Positions 17,712 through 27,145 of a stretch of DNA of 64,000 bases are shown here, piece after piece. The stretch comes from Candidatus Competibacteraceae bacterium. GTDB taxonomy: Bacteria > Bacteroidota > Bacteroidia > CAIKAF01. The position numbers and the translations under genes are program-made. Within the stretch, counting starts at the first letter, position 1, and every line of letters begins with the position of its first letter. The stretch is from the NCBI GenBank assembly GCA_014879445.1, contig JACSSC010000036.1, positions 33,796 through 97,795 on the forward strand, read 5' to 3'. The notes beneath the pieces are model-generated. The model was not told the origin of the DNA. It did no database searches and saw only the letters and a list, made by a program, of their open reading frames with translations.

Positions 17712-20125
17712 GGCTTTATTGCTTGTAAGGTTTGTGTAATCATGCCCTGACGTACATCGGAAGCATTATTCATAAAGTGAAGTTCGAAATATTCTCCTTT
17801 GCTCCATTTTTCAATTCCTGTTGTGTAATAATGGCTCCCAGGATTTCCGGATTGGCCACCTGGATATACGCCATACGCACGAATGGGATTTTCCATCGAA
17901 ACAATCATACGCCACGACGGTCCCCATCGGCTATCGCAAGCATTCACTATACGCTTGTTTCCACCTATCTCAATTTCAGTTATCGAAAAAGGCATGATAC
18001 GCGCCAAATGTTGCACCGATGTTGACTTGTATGCATACCAAGTCAACGGCTTGTTATTCTTTTGCTTCCAAGCATCGAGTAACTGCATTGCTTTTTCAAA
18101 TGATTGATTGATTAAATCATTAAGCGTTTCTTTTTTATCAGTGGTTTGTTTGATATCGAAAACTGCATGCGTTGGATATTTGTGCATAATGCGAATGGTT
18201 GTAAATTCGAGTGGGGTCTCAGTCATTTTCCCCTCTACATACAATTCATCCCAAATCAAAGTGTCCAAACAATAATACCATGTCTCGAATACGGCGGCTG
18301 CTTCTGAGTTTGCATCATTTACATAATTCCACTGCGATAAAGTATTAATATATGCACTTTGATGATGTTGTGATGAAAGGAGTCGTAACATCAAAGGTAA
18401 ACATTCAGATGCTTGCTGGTTGAAGTTGTCGTTTTGCAATCCCATCATATCTTCTATGGTGATGTTAGTCATCAAGGTCAAGCGCTCATTAATCCTTCTG
18501 TTTCGGTAATGCTCAAAAAAACCGTTATAGTAGAATGGATAAGCTGAATCAGTTGGATGTTGATTGGCTGAGCTGACAAAGTTTCTTGAAGGATTCAGAA
18601 CATGTGGATTTTCGGATTGAGGAATGTATTGTTGCCATTGATATACAGATGATGAACCATCCATTACGTATTTACCTTGTTTGGGCCATTTCAAAGGGAA
18701 CTTTCCCTGTTGCCAAATGGCAATATCGCCACTCCCCGAAGCAAATACAAAATTTTGACCAGGACATTGAAAGGTTTTAATAGCATTTACATATTCATCA
18801 TAGTTGCGAGCACTATTCAAATGATAAAATGACATTAGCTCATTCGATGGTTCAAGACCTACCCATGCGTATGCTAAGTGATAAGCACTAGTATCATCCG
18901 ATAATCCCTCTTCGTAAGTGATAGTACCATAGTGTGTAAATAAAACCGTATCTGCAAATGGCTTTTTCCCTTTGATTCGAATTTCTTCAACTCTTTTTGT
19001 AACGGGTTTCCATTCTCCGTCAAACAGGTATTCATTGCGTGTTTGGTCTTTAAAAACAACCTTATACCAATCTTTTACGTCCTGTGTGCCATTCGTAACT
19101 CCCCAAGCAATATAATTATTAAATCCGATGATAACAGCAGGTGAGCCGGGTAAACTTACCCCATATACATTATGACTTGGCATAGCTAGTTGAATCTCAT
19201 ACCAAATTGATGGTAAATTGAGCTGAAGGTGCGGATCATTACAAAGAATTGGAGCACCAGATTTTGTTTTGGCACCCGCTACAGCCCAATTATTGCTTCC
19301 AATGTTGTCGGATGTTTTTTCTGGAGTTACGTTGAATCGCTGATGTATCCCTACTGTTTGAGGTGTATCAAGACGTGCTGAGGACTGGCTAAATGTTGTA
19401 CCAACGGGTACAATAGGGTCGTTGAGTGTATCAGGAAAATCAGGATAAATAAGTTCTGTAATTTCTTCGCCAAGTAAAGCAACGGCATTGCTGAGCTCGA
19501 TATCATTTGATTTGCCGGTAAGCATATCAGCCATATATTTCAAAAGCAATGCTGATTTTAGCTTACTCCAAGGCTCCGGCTGATAGTTGAGCAGTTTGTA
19601 TTCTATTGGCAATGTTTTGTATGTAAGTGATGAAATGAAGGCATTAACTCCATCTGAATATGATTGAAGTATTTGATTGGCTAATGTATCGCTCTCAAAT
19701 GCTTCTACGGTAAGCTCCGCAGCATACATGAGTCCTTTACGGCGTTGCATTCTATCTAGATTCAGCGTTTTTTCTCCAACAATTTCGCTAACTCTGCCAG
19801 CCGCAAAATGGGTTTGAAATTCCATTTGCCATAGGCGGTGCGATGCGGTAATATACCCCTGTGCAAAATACAAATCGTGTTCGTTATTGGCAAAAATATG
19901 TGGCACCATGCGATCATCATACACTACAGTAACTTCTTCGAAAAGTCCGGGGATGGATAACTTATCTTTAATTTTGAGTTTTGAGGATTCCGCATTTGAC
20001 CAAAATCCGGAATACGGATTAAGGAGTTTCCCTGCAGGAGGAATGCTACCTATGCCAAATTGAAGCACATGAAATACTCCGGCTGACAAACCGGCCAATA
20101 AAATAAACCATAGAAATCTCCGCAT
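17708..20125 (-). CDS. Penicillin acylase family amidohydrolase
   Basis: An 805-residue N-terminal nucleophile hydrolase, made as a precursor that self-cleaves into alpha and beta chains. An N-terminal hydrophobic segment targets it to the envelope. The alpha-chain motif YFAQGYITASHRLWQMEFQ is near residues 87-105. The predicted cleavage site and nucleophile Ser lie in GSNNWAVAGAKT near residue 277, followed by NDPHL and WGVTNGTQD. Natural substrates may be acyl-homoserine lactones or other N-acyl compounds; that is not decidable here. It is the first gene of the operon with kdsD. Confidence 0.88.
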   Translation of the reverse strand: MRRFLWFILLAGLSAGVFHVLQFGIGSIPPAGKLLNPYSGFWSNAESSKLKIKDKLSIPGLFEEVTVVYDDRMVPHIFANNEHDLYFAQGYITASHRLWQMEFQTHFAAGRVSEIVGEKTLNLDRMQRRKGLMYAAELTVEAFESDTLANQILQSYSDGVNAFISSLTYKTLPIEYKLLNYQPEPWSKLKSALLLKYMADMLTGKSNDIELSNAVALLGEEITELIYPDFPDTLNDPIVPVGTTFSQSSARLDTPQTVGIHQRFNVTPEKTSDNIGSNNWAVAGAKTKSGAPILCNDPHLQLNLPSIWYEIQLAMPSHNVYGVSLPGSPAVIIGFNNYIAWGVTNGTQDVKDWYKVVFKDQTRNEYLFDGEWKPVTKRVEEIRIKGKKPFADTVLFTHYGTITYEEGLSDDTSAYHLAYAWVGLEPSNELMSFYHLNSARNYDEYVNAIKTFQCPGQNFVFASGSGDIAIWQQGKFPLKWPKQGKYVMDGSSSVYQWQQYIPQSENPHVLNPSRNFVSSANQHPTDSAYPFYYNGFFEHYRNRRINERLTLMTNITIEDMMGLQNDNFNQQASECLPLMLRLLSSQHHQSAYINTLSQWNYVNDANSEAAAVFETWYYCLDTLIWDELYVEGKMTETPLEFTTIRIMHKYPTHAVFDIKQTTDKKETLNDLINQSFEKAMQLLDAWKQKNNKPLTWYAYKSTSVQHLARIMPFSITEIEIGGNKRIVNACDSRWGPSWRMIVSMENPIRAYGVYPGGQSGNPGSHYYTTGIEKWSKGEYFELHFMNNASDVRQGMITQTLQAIKP

Positions 20126-20176
20126 ATAAATATATTGGATTTATGCGGTGAAATTGATAAAAAAAAACCAGAAAAC

Positions 20177-21097
20177 CTACTCTGTTGTTTCTTTCTGATT
20201 TTGTCTGTAACAAGCTGCTTGTTTGAGAATGAAATCACCAATTTCCTTAATGGCCATATCGGCCTGAGGCAAAAACCCGCCAAATGTTTGAAATACATGA
20301 ACCATATCAGGATATTCGTGATAAGTAAAATCAATCTTTTCTCCTATCGCTTTTTGATGAAATGCACGATTTTCAAAAAGCAATATTTCTGCAGTTCCTA
20401 TCTGAACAATCATGGGAGCCAACTGATGGAGCTGAGCATTAATAGGACTGGCAAGTGGATTTTTTAAATCATTCCCTGCATAGCGTTTCCCCCATATCTC
20501 AATACTTTTCTTATCAATAAATGGATCATTCTTTTGATACATATCCATTTCTTGAGATGAAGCACTAAGATCGAGCCACGGAGATAAACAGAACGCCGCA
20601 AGCGGTTGTTGTATTTTTTTTTCGCGTATATACAACAAAGTAGATATGGTTAGTCCTCCTCCAGCAGAATCACCACCTATTACAATTTTTTCGGGACGAA
20701 AACCTTTAGCCAAAAGCCAACTGTAGGCATAATAAGCATCGTGTAATGCTGCAGGAAAAGGGTGCTCGGGTGCAAGGCGATATTCAATAATCAAACTCTG
20801 AGATTTACAAGATCGGGCAATTCTTCCACAGAGCTTTTTGTGCGACCGTATTGAGCCCATACCATATCCGCCTCCATGCAGATAAAGAATCACACTGTCA
20901 TTGTCAATATTCTTTGGCTTAATCCATAAGGCATCCATGTTACCAACCCGTTCATGTTCGTATGTAACGCCTTTGGGTTTGGGTAAAAACCAGGTAAAAA
21001 AGTCCATACCTTTACGGTATTTATCTGGCGTGTAGTCGTGTCGGTATAGTACAAATTTTGTTATCCGGAAGAATAACTTAACTATGAAATTGCGCAT
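20177..21097 (-). CDS. Alpha/beta hydrolase (hormone-sensitive-lipase-like esterase)
   Basis: A 306-residue esterase of the HSL family. The oxyanion-hole motif HGGGYGMGS is near residues 74-82 and the nucleophile elbow GDSAGGG is near 143-149. A candidate catalytic His lies in DMVHVFQTFGG near 266. The usual Asp position reads GTAEILLFENR, so the acid may be Glu. No clear signal peptide is seen. It is probably monocistronic, with a TATATTTG promoter element about 40 bases upstream. Confidence 0.85.
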   Translation of the reverse strand: MRNFIVKLFFRITKFVLYRHDYTPDKYRKGMDFFTWFLPKPKGVTYEHERVGNMDALWIKPKNIDNDSVILYLHGGGYGMGSIRSHKKLCGRIARSCKSQSLIIEYRLAPEHPFPAALHDAYYAYSWLLAKGFRPEKIVIGGDSAGGGLTISTLLYIREKKIQQPLAAFCLSPWLDLSASSQEMDMYQKNDPFIDKKSIEIWGKRYAGNDLKNPLASPINAQLHQLAPMIVQIGTAEILLFENRAFHQKAIGEKIDFTYHEYPDMVHVFQTFGGFLPQADMAIKEIGDFILKQAACYRQNQKETTE

Positions 21098-21136
21098 GGA
21101 AGGAATGCCTTACTAAATTCTTAATAATCGTTCGTG

Positions 21137-21144
21137 CAAATATA
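21137..21144 (-). promoter_or_regulatory. -7 promoter element of the esterase gene
   Basis: CAAATATA on the plus strand reads TATATTTG on the minus strand, an exact TAnnTTTG match 39 bases before the start at 21097. Confidence 0.5.
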
Positions 21145-21194
21145 CTATCATTTTTTTAGTTACCTTGCTATATGCAAGATTTTTCAAAGGATTT

Positions 21195-21230
21195 AAAAAA
21201 GGAAGGGAACCGCACTGAGTGACAGTTCCC
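21195..21230 (-). terminator. Terminator after the small charged secreted protein gene
   Basis: GGGAAC (21205-21210) and GTTCCC (21225-21230) form a stem with an inner CAC/GTG pairing. On the minus strand the hairpin is followed by ttcc and then TTTTTT (plus-strand A run 21195-21200). It lies just downstream of the gene that ends at 21254. Confidence 0.6.
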
Positions 21231-21253
21231 CTCCCCCTTGCAGCGTTATTTTA

Positions 21254-21625
21254 TTATTTTTCTTTCCCTTTTTTTTCTCTTTTCTTCTCATTAATCTTGG
21301 GCTGTGGCTCCGGATTCTTTAGATTATGATTTACGCCTTTCCCTTTTCCGCTGAATGCATGGCCATTTGATCGTTCTTCTGCTTTACTCCGCTTTTCCAA
21401 TGAAGGTCCTTTTTCGGTTTTATTCTCCTTTATTTCATGCTGATTATTATGTTTTACAGAACCTTTTTGGCCTCCATCTTGAGTTTTTCCATCTATATTC
21501 TGTGTGGAAACTCCCGTTATTTGTTGATTGGGTGTAATCTTTTGTTTTTCTGTTGGAGCTTTTTGTGCTTGCAATCCCATAGCTAATGTTAAAGCTAATA
21601 GTGTGAAAATGAATTTAGTTTTCAT
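21254..21625 (-). CDS. Small secreted, highly charged low-complexity protein
   Basis: A 123-residue protein with a clear signal peptide (MKTKFIFTLLALTLAMG, cleavage near QAQ|K). The mature part is rich in Lys, Glu, Gln and Asn, with no hydrophobic core, and ends in repeated KKREKKGKEK-like charge clusters. It is likely disordered. I do not recognise a family. It has its own terminator and a near-consensus -7 element (TGACTTTG, minus strand, 21652-21659) upstream. Confidence 0.65.
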   Translation of the reverse strand: MKTKFIFTLLALTLAMGLQAQKAPTEKQKITPNQQITGVSTQNIDGKTQDGGQKGSVKHNNQHEIKENKTEKGPSLEKRSKAEERSNGHAFSGKGKGVNHNLKNPEPQPKINEKKREKKGKEK

Positions 21626-21696
21626 ATGCGTATAATTTTACGTTGTTATGGCAAAGTCAATACATATGCCAAGAAAAATAAAATAGTAAATTTTAA

Positions 21697-21714
21697 CAGG
21701 GGATTAACACCCTG
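21697..21714 (-). terminator. Hairpin at the end of the phosphatase operon
   Basis: CAGGG (21697-21701) and CCCTG (21710-21714) form a 5-bp stem with an 8-base loop, four bases after the stop of the PhoD-like gene. On the minus strand it is followed by the T/A-rich TTAAAATTTA, so it could terminate the three-gene operon. Confidence 0.45.
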
Positions 21715-21717
21715 CTT

Positions 21718-23577
21718 TTATTTACGAATGATTGTGGTGCTTAGCGTTATCTTGTTATCTTGCATCAATTGCACAACATAAGTGCCGACTGATAATTGCA
21801 AAGGTATATATATAGCTCGAATACCTGTAATCTCATTTTCGTAAGACCCCGCAAAAACGGTTTTCCCTTGCATGTCAAGAACACGGCTATGAATTATTCC
21901 AGGTTTGTTTACTTGATACTGAATATACACGCCATGTTCAAATGGATTTGGATAAACTGACAAACAAATCATGTCATCCTGACTTTGTAATCCGGTAGGA
22001 TCTACTGGAATATAATTACGCGGCCATATAGGAGCTTGTTGATGATTTAGTTCATTTCTTGGAAACGAAGCAGTAGATGTACTACGCAAATGACGCTCGT
22101 TATGATTAACATACCAGGATGCGCCCCAGTTATATTGATCACTAGGTGTATCAAGCGTATTTACATAAAAGTAATCGGACTGCGCTCTATTTTGGTTAAT
22201 GTCTAATACAAAGAATCCGTGATCCACCAAATTAATATATTTGATATGATTGTTGGCAGCTTGAATCACGCTTGAACCAACCGAAAAAGGGAATCCAGGT
22301 GATGTTACACTGGTTCCGACAAATTCAACAAAGGCAGACCCTGTTCCATTGCTTTGATAATTAGCTGTGGGCACATCGTTGGCCCAGGCAGTATGTATAT
22401 CACCTGTGATAACAACAACACCGGTAATACTGTTTGCCAAAACAAAGCTGATGATTTTTGTTCGTTCAGCCGGATAACCATCCCATTGATCACCATTAAC
22501 GCCAATACCAAATACACTAAGTGGGGCAAACATAACTTGTTGTCCAAGAATTTTCCATTGTGAAGTTGAATTAAACATGCCATTGGAGAGCCATGTATAT
22601 TGGTCGGCACCAAGAATAGTTCGGTTTGCGTCATTTACAGTTGATCCGGTTGTTCCGGCTTGTTCCTGTCGGCCATAAAGACGAGTGTCGAGCATGAATA
22701 ATTCTACCAAATTACCATACCGAATATTCCGATAAATGCGGTTGTTGTTGCCAGAGGATGCAGGACGAATAGGCAACCATTCAAAATAGGCCTGTTGTGC
22801 ATTGGATTTTCTATCAGCCCAAGGGCCTTCGCCTGAGTTATGATTTTCAGCACCATCCATCCATGAATCGTTTGCACTTTCATGGTCGTCCCAAACTGTA
22901 ATAAAAGGGTATTGTTGATGAAGCCGCATTAAATCTTGATCTAAGCGAATTTGAGAATAGCGTGTGCGATAATCAGATAGAGTAATAATTTCATGTGCAG
23001 GATCAAAAAGTGTATTAACAGATGAATTAAGTGCATATCCCCCCGTTTCGTATTCATAAATATAATCTCCAAGATGAACTACAGCATCCAAATCATTTCT
23101 ATTTAGCATCACTTTGTATGCATTAAAATAACCTGATTCATAATTAGCACACGATACTACACCAAACCGCAGCGAATCTTTCATGTTTTGGGGAGCAGTT
23201 TTTGTTCGCCCACGAATTGAATGTCTGTTTTGATTTGTAAACTCATAATAATACCAAGTATTGGGCTGAAGGCCTGTTACATCAACCTTTACAGTAAAAT
23301 CCTGCGCCATACCGGTAGTATAAATACCTTGCTGCACAACCTGGCTCATACCTGTATCTGTAGCTACACGCCACTCCACATCATGTAGAGCCGTGAAATT
23401 AGAATCTGGTGTTAGTCGCGTCCAAATAATTACCCTATCAAAAAGTGGATCCCCAGATGCCACCCCATGATAAAATGGTTTGAGCTGTGGAATCAATGTC
23501 AATGGACGAGGATTCTGAGATTGAATTACTAAAGAAAATAGGGTGATACTGCAAATAAAAGTCAACTTTTTCATCAT
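21718..23577 (-). CDS. PhoD-like alkaline phosphatase with T9SS sorting domain
   Basis: A 619-residue phosphodiesterase/phosphatase predicted to be exported by T9SS. The signal peptide ends near VIQSQ. The PhoD N-terminal domain (about residues 30-130, VASGDPLFDRVIIWTRLTPD) precedes the metal-dependent domain, with VVHLGDYIYEY, WDDHESANDSW and VVITGDIHTAW supplying metal ligands. The C-terminus from about 542 (VYPNPFEHGVYIQY) is a type A sorting domain. It is the last of three T9SS cargo genes, four bases after the glycine-rich gene. It likely releases phosphate from organic phosphoesters at the cell surface. Confidence 0.9.
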   Translation of the reverse strand: MMKKLTFICSITLFSLVIQSQNPRPLTLIPQLKPFYHGVASGDPLFDRVIIWTRLTPDSNFTALHDVEWRVATDTGMSQVVQQGIYTTGMAQDFTVKVDVTGLQPNTWYYYEFTNQNRHSIRGRTKTAPQNMKDSLRFGVVSCANYESGYFNAYKVMLNRNDLDAVVHLGDYIYEYETGGYALNSSVNTLFDPAHEIITLSDYRTRYSQIRLDQDLMRLHQQYPFITVWDDHESANDSWMDGAENHNSGEGPWADRKSNAQQAYFEWLPIRPASSGNNNRIYRNIRYGNLVELFMLDTRLYGRQEQAGTTGSTVNDANRTILGADQYTWLSNGMFNSTSQWKILGQQVMFAPLSVFGIGVNGDQWDGYPAERTKIISFVLANSITGVVVITGDIHTAWANDVPTANYQSNGTGSAFVEFVGTSVTSPGFPFSVGSSVIQAANNHIKYINLVDHGFFVLDINQNRAQSDYFYVNTLDTPSDQYNWGASWYVNHNERHLRSTSTASFPRNELNHQQAPIWPRNYIPVDPTGLQSQDDMICLSVYPNPFEHGVYIQYQVNKPGIIHSRVLDMQGKTVFAGSYENEITGIRAIYIPLQLSVGTYVVQLMQDNKITLSTTIIRK

Positions 23578-23581
23578 GAGA

Positions 23582-25159
23582 TTACTGAATAATAAAAGGA
23601 TAATTTTTTACGAGATAATTGTTCTTTACCAGTAAGGTGTATATGCCGGCGGACAAATGTCCAACAGGCAATGTAATAACTTGTCCGTTAAATAATGGGT
23701 GTTGAGATGCTGACAGGATTCGACCCGTTGCATCGATGAGTTGTAATTCGATGGATGACATACCTACTGAATAAGCATTAATACGAAAAGAAAGTTGATC
23801 TGATGCAGGGTTAGGGAATAAAACTGCATTGATTTCACCTTCAAACTCAATGCCAGCATATTGGCAAGGGATGGTTGCTTCATACATCGAACCATTTTCG
23901 GCTCCTGTGCCGCCGTTTACTGTAATCGTAGGGCTTATGATGTTGGTTGGGCAATCCGTTGTTTTGATTTTTACCCGACCTCCACTTCCTGATCCGCCTG
24001 AGCTACCTTGTGAGCCATTAGCGGTTGTAACATTTTGTGTGCCACAACCAAAAGTATCGTAGTTGCAACTTACTCCAGTTCCGGCATTACCAGGATTTCC
24101 TCCTTCTCCTCCATTAGCTGATAGCGTTGCATTAATATGCGCATATTTTCCTGATTCAAGATAAATGCCACCTCCTGAACCAGCACCACTTCCGCCGCCA
24201 CCTCCGGCACCTGCACTAAAAGTACGTTCTCCGCAATCGTTGCAAAGATCGCTGCAGCAATCTGGAGATTTGTCACCATTGCCACCTTTACCACCTTGTT
24301 TTCCATTTTCTCCATTAACAGATATTATACCGGTTACAATCAATGTGTCAGAGGCAACCAACTTAACCATTCCACCTCCATTTCCACCTTTTAGTCCCGC
24401 CTCTCCTGCATAGTAAGATCGACCACCGCCACCTGCGCCACCGCCACCTGATCCAAGGTCTATATCAGTTCCTGAAATTGTACCATATGTTGTACTCGTA
24501 CTACCTCCCATGCCTCCGTTACCGGCCAAAGGTGTATAAGCAGAAGAAAAACTAAAACCATTAATTGTTGCGGTAGCCGCACCATTTCCTCCTGATAGTC
24601 CATTTGTGCCTAATCCTCCATAACTGCCTCCTGCACCTCCGCCTGCTCCACCACTTCCGGCCACCATCCCCCCTTTGTCACCAGATGTTTGGCATTCTTG
24701 TTTGCTACCCGATCCAGCAGTACCATTACCTCCTGCACTACCGCCACCTGGGCCGCTACCTGCCATTCCGAATTGGCCTCCTCCAACTGTAATCTGCCCG
24801 GGATTGTCTTTATCGTTACAAGTTGTTAGTGATGCCGAATGCCCTGTAATGGAAGTAACAGAAGTTGCCCCAGCTCCACCACTTCCGCCCGGATATCCAG
24901 CATTGTCACCATTGATCATTCCAATGATTTCAATCTTTTTAGCATTGATAGTAAGCGAACCGCAACTATCTGTTGTAAATGGCGAAACTGTTATAGTAAC
25001 TCCTGCTGGAAGCAGATATGTACCCGTTACATTAATTACTCCGCTAAGTATAATATCTGAACTTTGCGTGTAATTACCATTAATGTTTGTGGTAATACAC
25101 TGGCTGTATCCCATTTGAATATAAATCAGCATTCCGGTAAGTGTAGCTATTCTTCTCAT
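23582..25159 (-). CDS. Glycine-rich T9SS-exported surface protein
   Basis: A 525-residue protein with a signal peptide ending near GYSQ|C. After a short beta-rich segment (about residues 30-80), most of the chain to about 420 is a glycine-rich array (GGSGGAGA, GGGGAGGGG). It is broken up by short hydrophobic strands such as GGMVKLVASDTLIVTG and GGRVKIKTTD. The C-terminus from about 446 (VLFPNPASDQLSFRI) is a type A T9SS sorting domain. The function is unknown; a structural or adhesive surface role is inference. It lies between two phosphatase genes with gaps of 11 and 4 bases. Confidence 0.85.
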   Translation of the reverse strand: MRRIATLTGMLIYIQMGYSQCITTNINGNYTQSSDIILSGVINVTGTYLLPAGVTITVSPFTTDSCGSLTINAKKIEIIGMINGDNAGYPGGSGGAGATSVTSITGHSASLTTCNDKDNPGQITVGGGQFGMAGSGPGGGSAGGNGTAGSGSKQECQTSGDKGGMVAGSGGAGGGAGGSYGGLGTNGLSGGNGAATATINGFSFSSAYTPLAGNGGMGGSTSTTYGTISGTDIDLGSGGGGAGGGGRSYYAGEAGLKGGNGGGMVKLVASDTLIVTGIISVNGENGKQGGKGGNGDKSPDCCSDLCNDCGERTFSAGAGGGGGSGAGSGGGIYLESGKYAHINATLSANGGEGGNPGNAGTGVSCNYDTFGCGTQNVTTANGSQGSSGGSGSGGRVKIKTTDCPTNIISPTITVNGGTGAENGSMYEATIPCQYAGIEFEGEINAVLFPNPASDQLSFRINAYSVGMSSIELQLIDATGRILSASQHPLFNGQVITLPVGHLSAGIYTLLVKNNYLVKNYPFIIQ

Positions 25160-25170
25160 AGTATATCGCT

Positions 25171-26985
25171 TTATGGATTAATAATTATTTGCTTTGTAAA
25201 ATAATGTTTCTGAGTAAATACTTTAATTGAGTAGATGCCTGATTTAAGTGTAACGGGTAACACAAACTCAGACGAATTTACATAAAATTGTGATAATACA
25301 CGTCCATGCATATCAAAAATCATAACCTCTACATTCTCACCTAAAGACAATGGCAGAGCAAGTTGAATAGGTTGCCCCGAATGAGCAGGATTGGGAAAAA
25401 TCAAGAAGTCATTGGATGTATCTTGAGATAGCAATGAAGCTGTTTGTCCACATGTATCTGAAGGCGATCCTGGTATAATACCCACTAGCTGAAATGTATC
25501 TTTGATACAGCCCATCGCATCTCCTCCAAAATAAACTGAATTGAAAAAAGGTTGCAGCGTGAGTGATTCTGATTGTGTATTGGTTGGTTGCCAGAAGTAA
25601 TTAGTATGAGGAAATGATGAATGTAGAACAAGTTCTTCTCCCTGACAAAAAGGAATGGTCTTCTTTCCGCCGGCATTTTTTATGATGGCAAATTGATCGA
25701 AAACAGTTTGATTACTGGTTAAAAATTTTGCATCTAAGCGATTATGATTAACTGTAAGTATCAATGAGCCATAGTGCGAAATGGATGAAGAAACCATAGC
25801 CGGATGTGGCCATCCTGAAGATGTATCACCAACTTTACCCGATACGCCTACTACGGCATATACAGTACCTTTGTTGGCTTTCGATGCAAGGGTTTTTTTA
25901 TGATAAGGACAATCCGTCACAAAATCACCTTTCCCTGCATCCAACTTATGTGAAGCAGAGAGTGTGGTTGATTTCCCGTAATGTCCATTAAGTAAATAAG
26001 AACGCTCATAGGAGTGACTGTGACCACAGAGAATCAAATCCACGCCATAGCGTTCGAGAATGGGAACAATATGTTCACGAATTTGTGGTAATTCATAATC
26101 AAGATAAGGGAAAGGATTGTCAGAATTGTGTGAGCCCTTAGTATAAGGTGCATGATGCCAAAATGCAACAGTCCACTCTTGTTGGTTTTGTTGCAAATCT
26201 TGCTTTAGCCAGTTCGCCATAGCACTTGTCGAATCGCGTGATGAGTCATATGAATCGAGAGAAACAAAGTGAATATTGCCGATATTGAATGAATAATATG
26301 CTTTAGTGTTGGATGGCACTCCTCCCAATTCTGCCTGAGTAGGCATAGAGAAGATTTCGTAATAAGGACCTGTTTGAGTTGTAGCATCTGCACCACTATA
26401 ATAATCATGATTGCCAGGTGTTGGCCACATCACCGTATTACTTATAATATTTTCATACATATTATTAAACAACGCCTCTTGATATTGCCCATCGGTGCCA
26501 AAATCATAAGCATTGTCGCCCAATAATATCATGCCATCTATAGGTTTGCTATTGTTGTAGCTTAGAAATGCATCTCTAACTGCTCGCTGATTGTTATCGG
26601 CTGTGCCACAATCGCCCAAAACCCAAAACGAATATTCCTTTTTTGTATTTGCCGGCACAAGCGTGTTGAAAAACAAATGAGAACCTGTACTTAATATGTT
26701 GTCGGCGTTGCCTACTGCATAATAATATTTAGTATTGGCTTGCAAGCCCGTAAGCTTAATTTGGTGCTCTGTTGTAGTGTTTGAAGATTGTGCTACCTGA
26801 GTCAGCGCTAGTGGATCAGTACCGTATAAAACACGACTGGTTGTTGCAGTATTGGTTCGCCAACGAATAATAATGCTATTTTGTGTAGCAACCTGTAAGT
26901 ATGGCCCTCTAACTGTATAAACCTGAGCAGTTCCAATGATAGAGCATACAAATAAAAAATACAGATAGAGTACTTGTTTTTTCAT
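25171..26985 (-). CDS. Purple-acid-phosphatase-like metallophosphoesterase, T9SS cargo
   Basis: A 604-residue secreted phosphatase. The signal peptide ends near GTAQ|V. A fibronectin-like N-terminal domain (about residues 25-108, RGPYLQVATQNSIIIRW) is typical of purple acid phosphatases. The dinuclear metal site is complete: GDCG, GDNAYD, GNHDYY, HHAPY and GHSHSYER. The C-terminus from about 530 (IFPNPAHSGQPIQL) is a type A sorting domain. It is the first gene of the three-gene T9SS cargo operon. It probably scavenges phosphate outside the cell, and no Pho box was identified. Confidence 0.9.
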   Translation of the reverse strand: MKKQVLYLYFLFVCSIIGTAQVYTVRGPYLQVATQNSIIIRWRTNTATTSRVLYGTDPLALTQVAQSSNTTTEHQIKLTGLQANTKYYYAVGNADNILSTGSHLFFNTLVPANTKKEYSFWVLGDCGTADNNQRAVRDAFLSYNNSKPIDGMILLGDNAYDFGTDGQYQEALFNNMYENIISNTVMWPTPGNHDYYSGADATTQTGPYYEIFSMPTQAELGGVPSNTKAYYSFNIGNIHFVSLDSYDSSRDSTSAMANWLKQDLQQNQQEWTVAFWHHAPYTKGSHNSDNPFPYLDYELPQIREHIVPILERYGVDLILCGHSHSYERSYLLNGHYGKSTTLSASHKLDAGKGDFVTDCPYHKKTLASKANKGTVYAVVGVSGKVGDTSSGWPHPAMVSSSISHYGSLILTVNHNRLDAKFLTSNQTVFDQFAIIKNAGGKKTIPFCQGEELVLHSSFPHTNYFWQPTNTQSESLTLQPFFNSVYFGGDAMGCIKDTFQLVGIIPGSPSDTCGQTASLLSQDTSNDFLIFPNPAHSGQPIQLALPLSLGENVEVMIFDMHGRVLSQFYVNSSEFVLPVTLKSGIYSIKVFTQKHYFTKQIIINP

Positions 26986-27009
26986 GTGTGAGGCGTTCTT
27001 TCAACACTC

Positions 27010-27017
27010 CAAATATA
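27010..27017 (-). promoter_or_regulatory. -7 promoter element of the T9SS phosphatase operon
   Basis: CAAATATA on the plus strand is TATATTTG on the minus strand, an exact TAnnTTTG match 25 bases before the start at 26985. It lies in the divergent gap shared with the cyclophilin gene. Confidence 0.5.
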
Positions 27018-27145
27018 AAGATTATATTAATTTGTTATGCATGCAGAGTAAAATTTATCAATCTGAAAATACTGTATCTATCATAGAAGAAAAAATTTGA
27101 ATAAAAATTTTTTATAATTTAGTATTCAAATAAATATGAAATAAC

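Noticed and set aside
23829..25073. Several Pro-rich frames opposite the glycine-rich protein
   Set aside because: Glycine codons read on the other strand give proline-rich frames; these are artefacts of the real gene.
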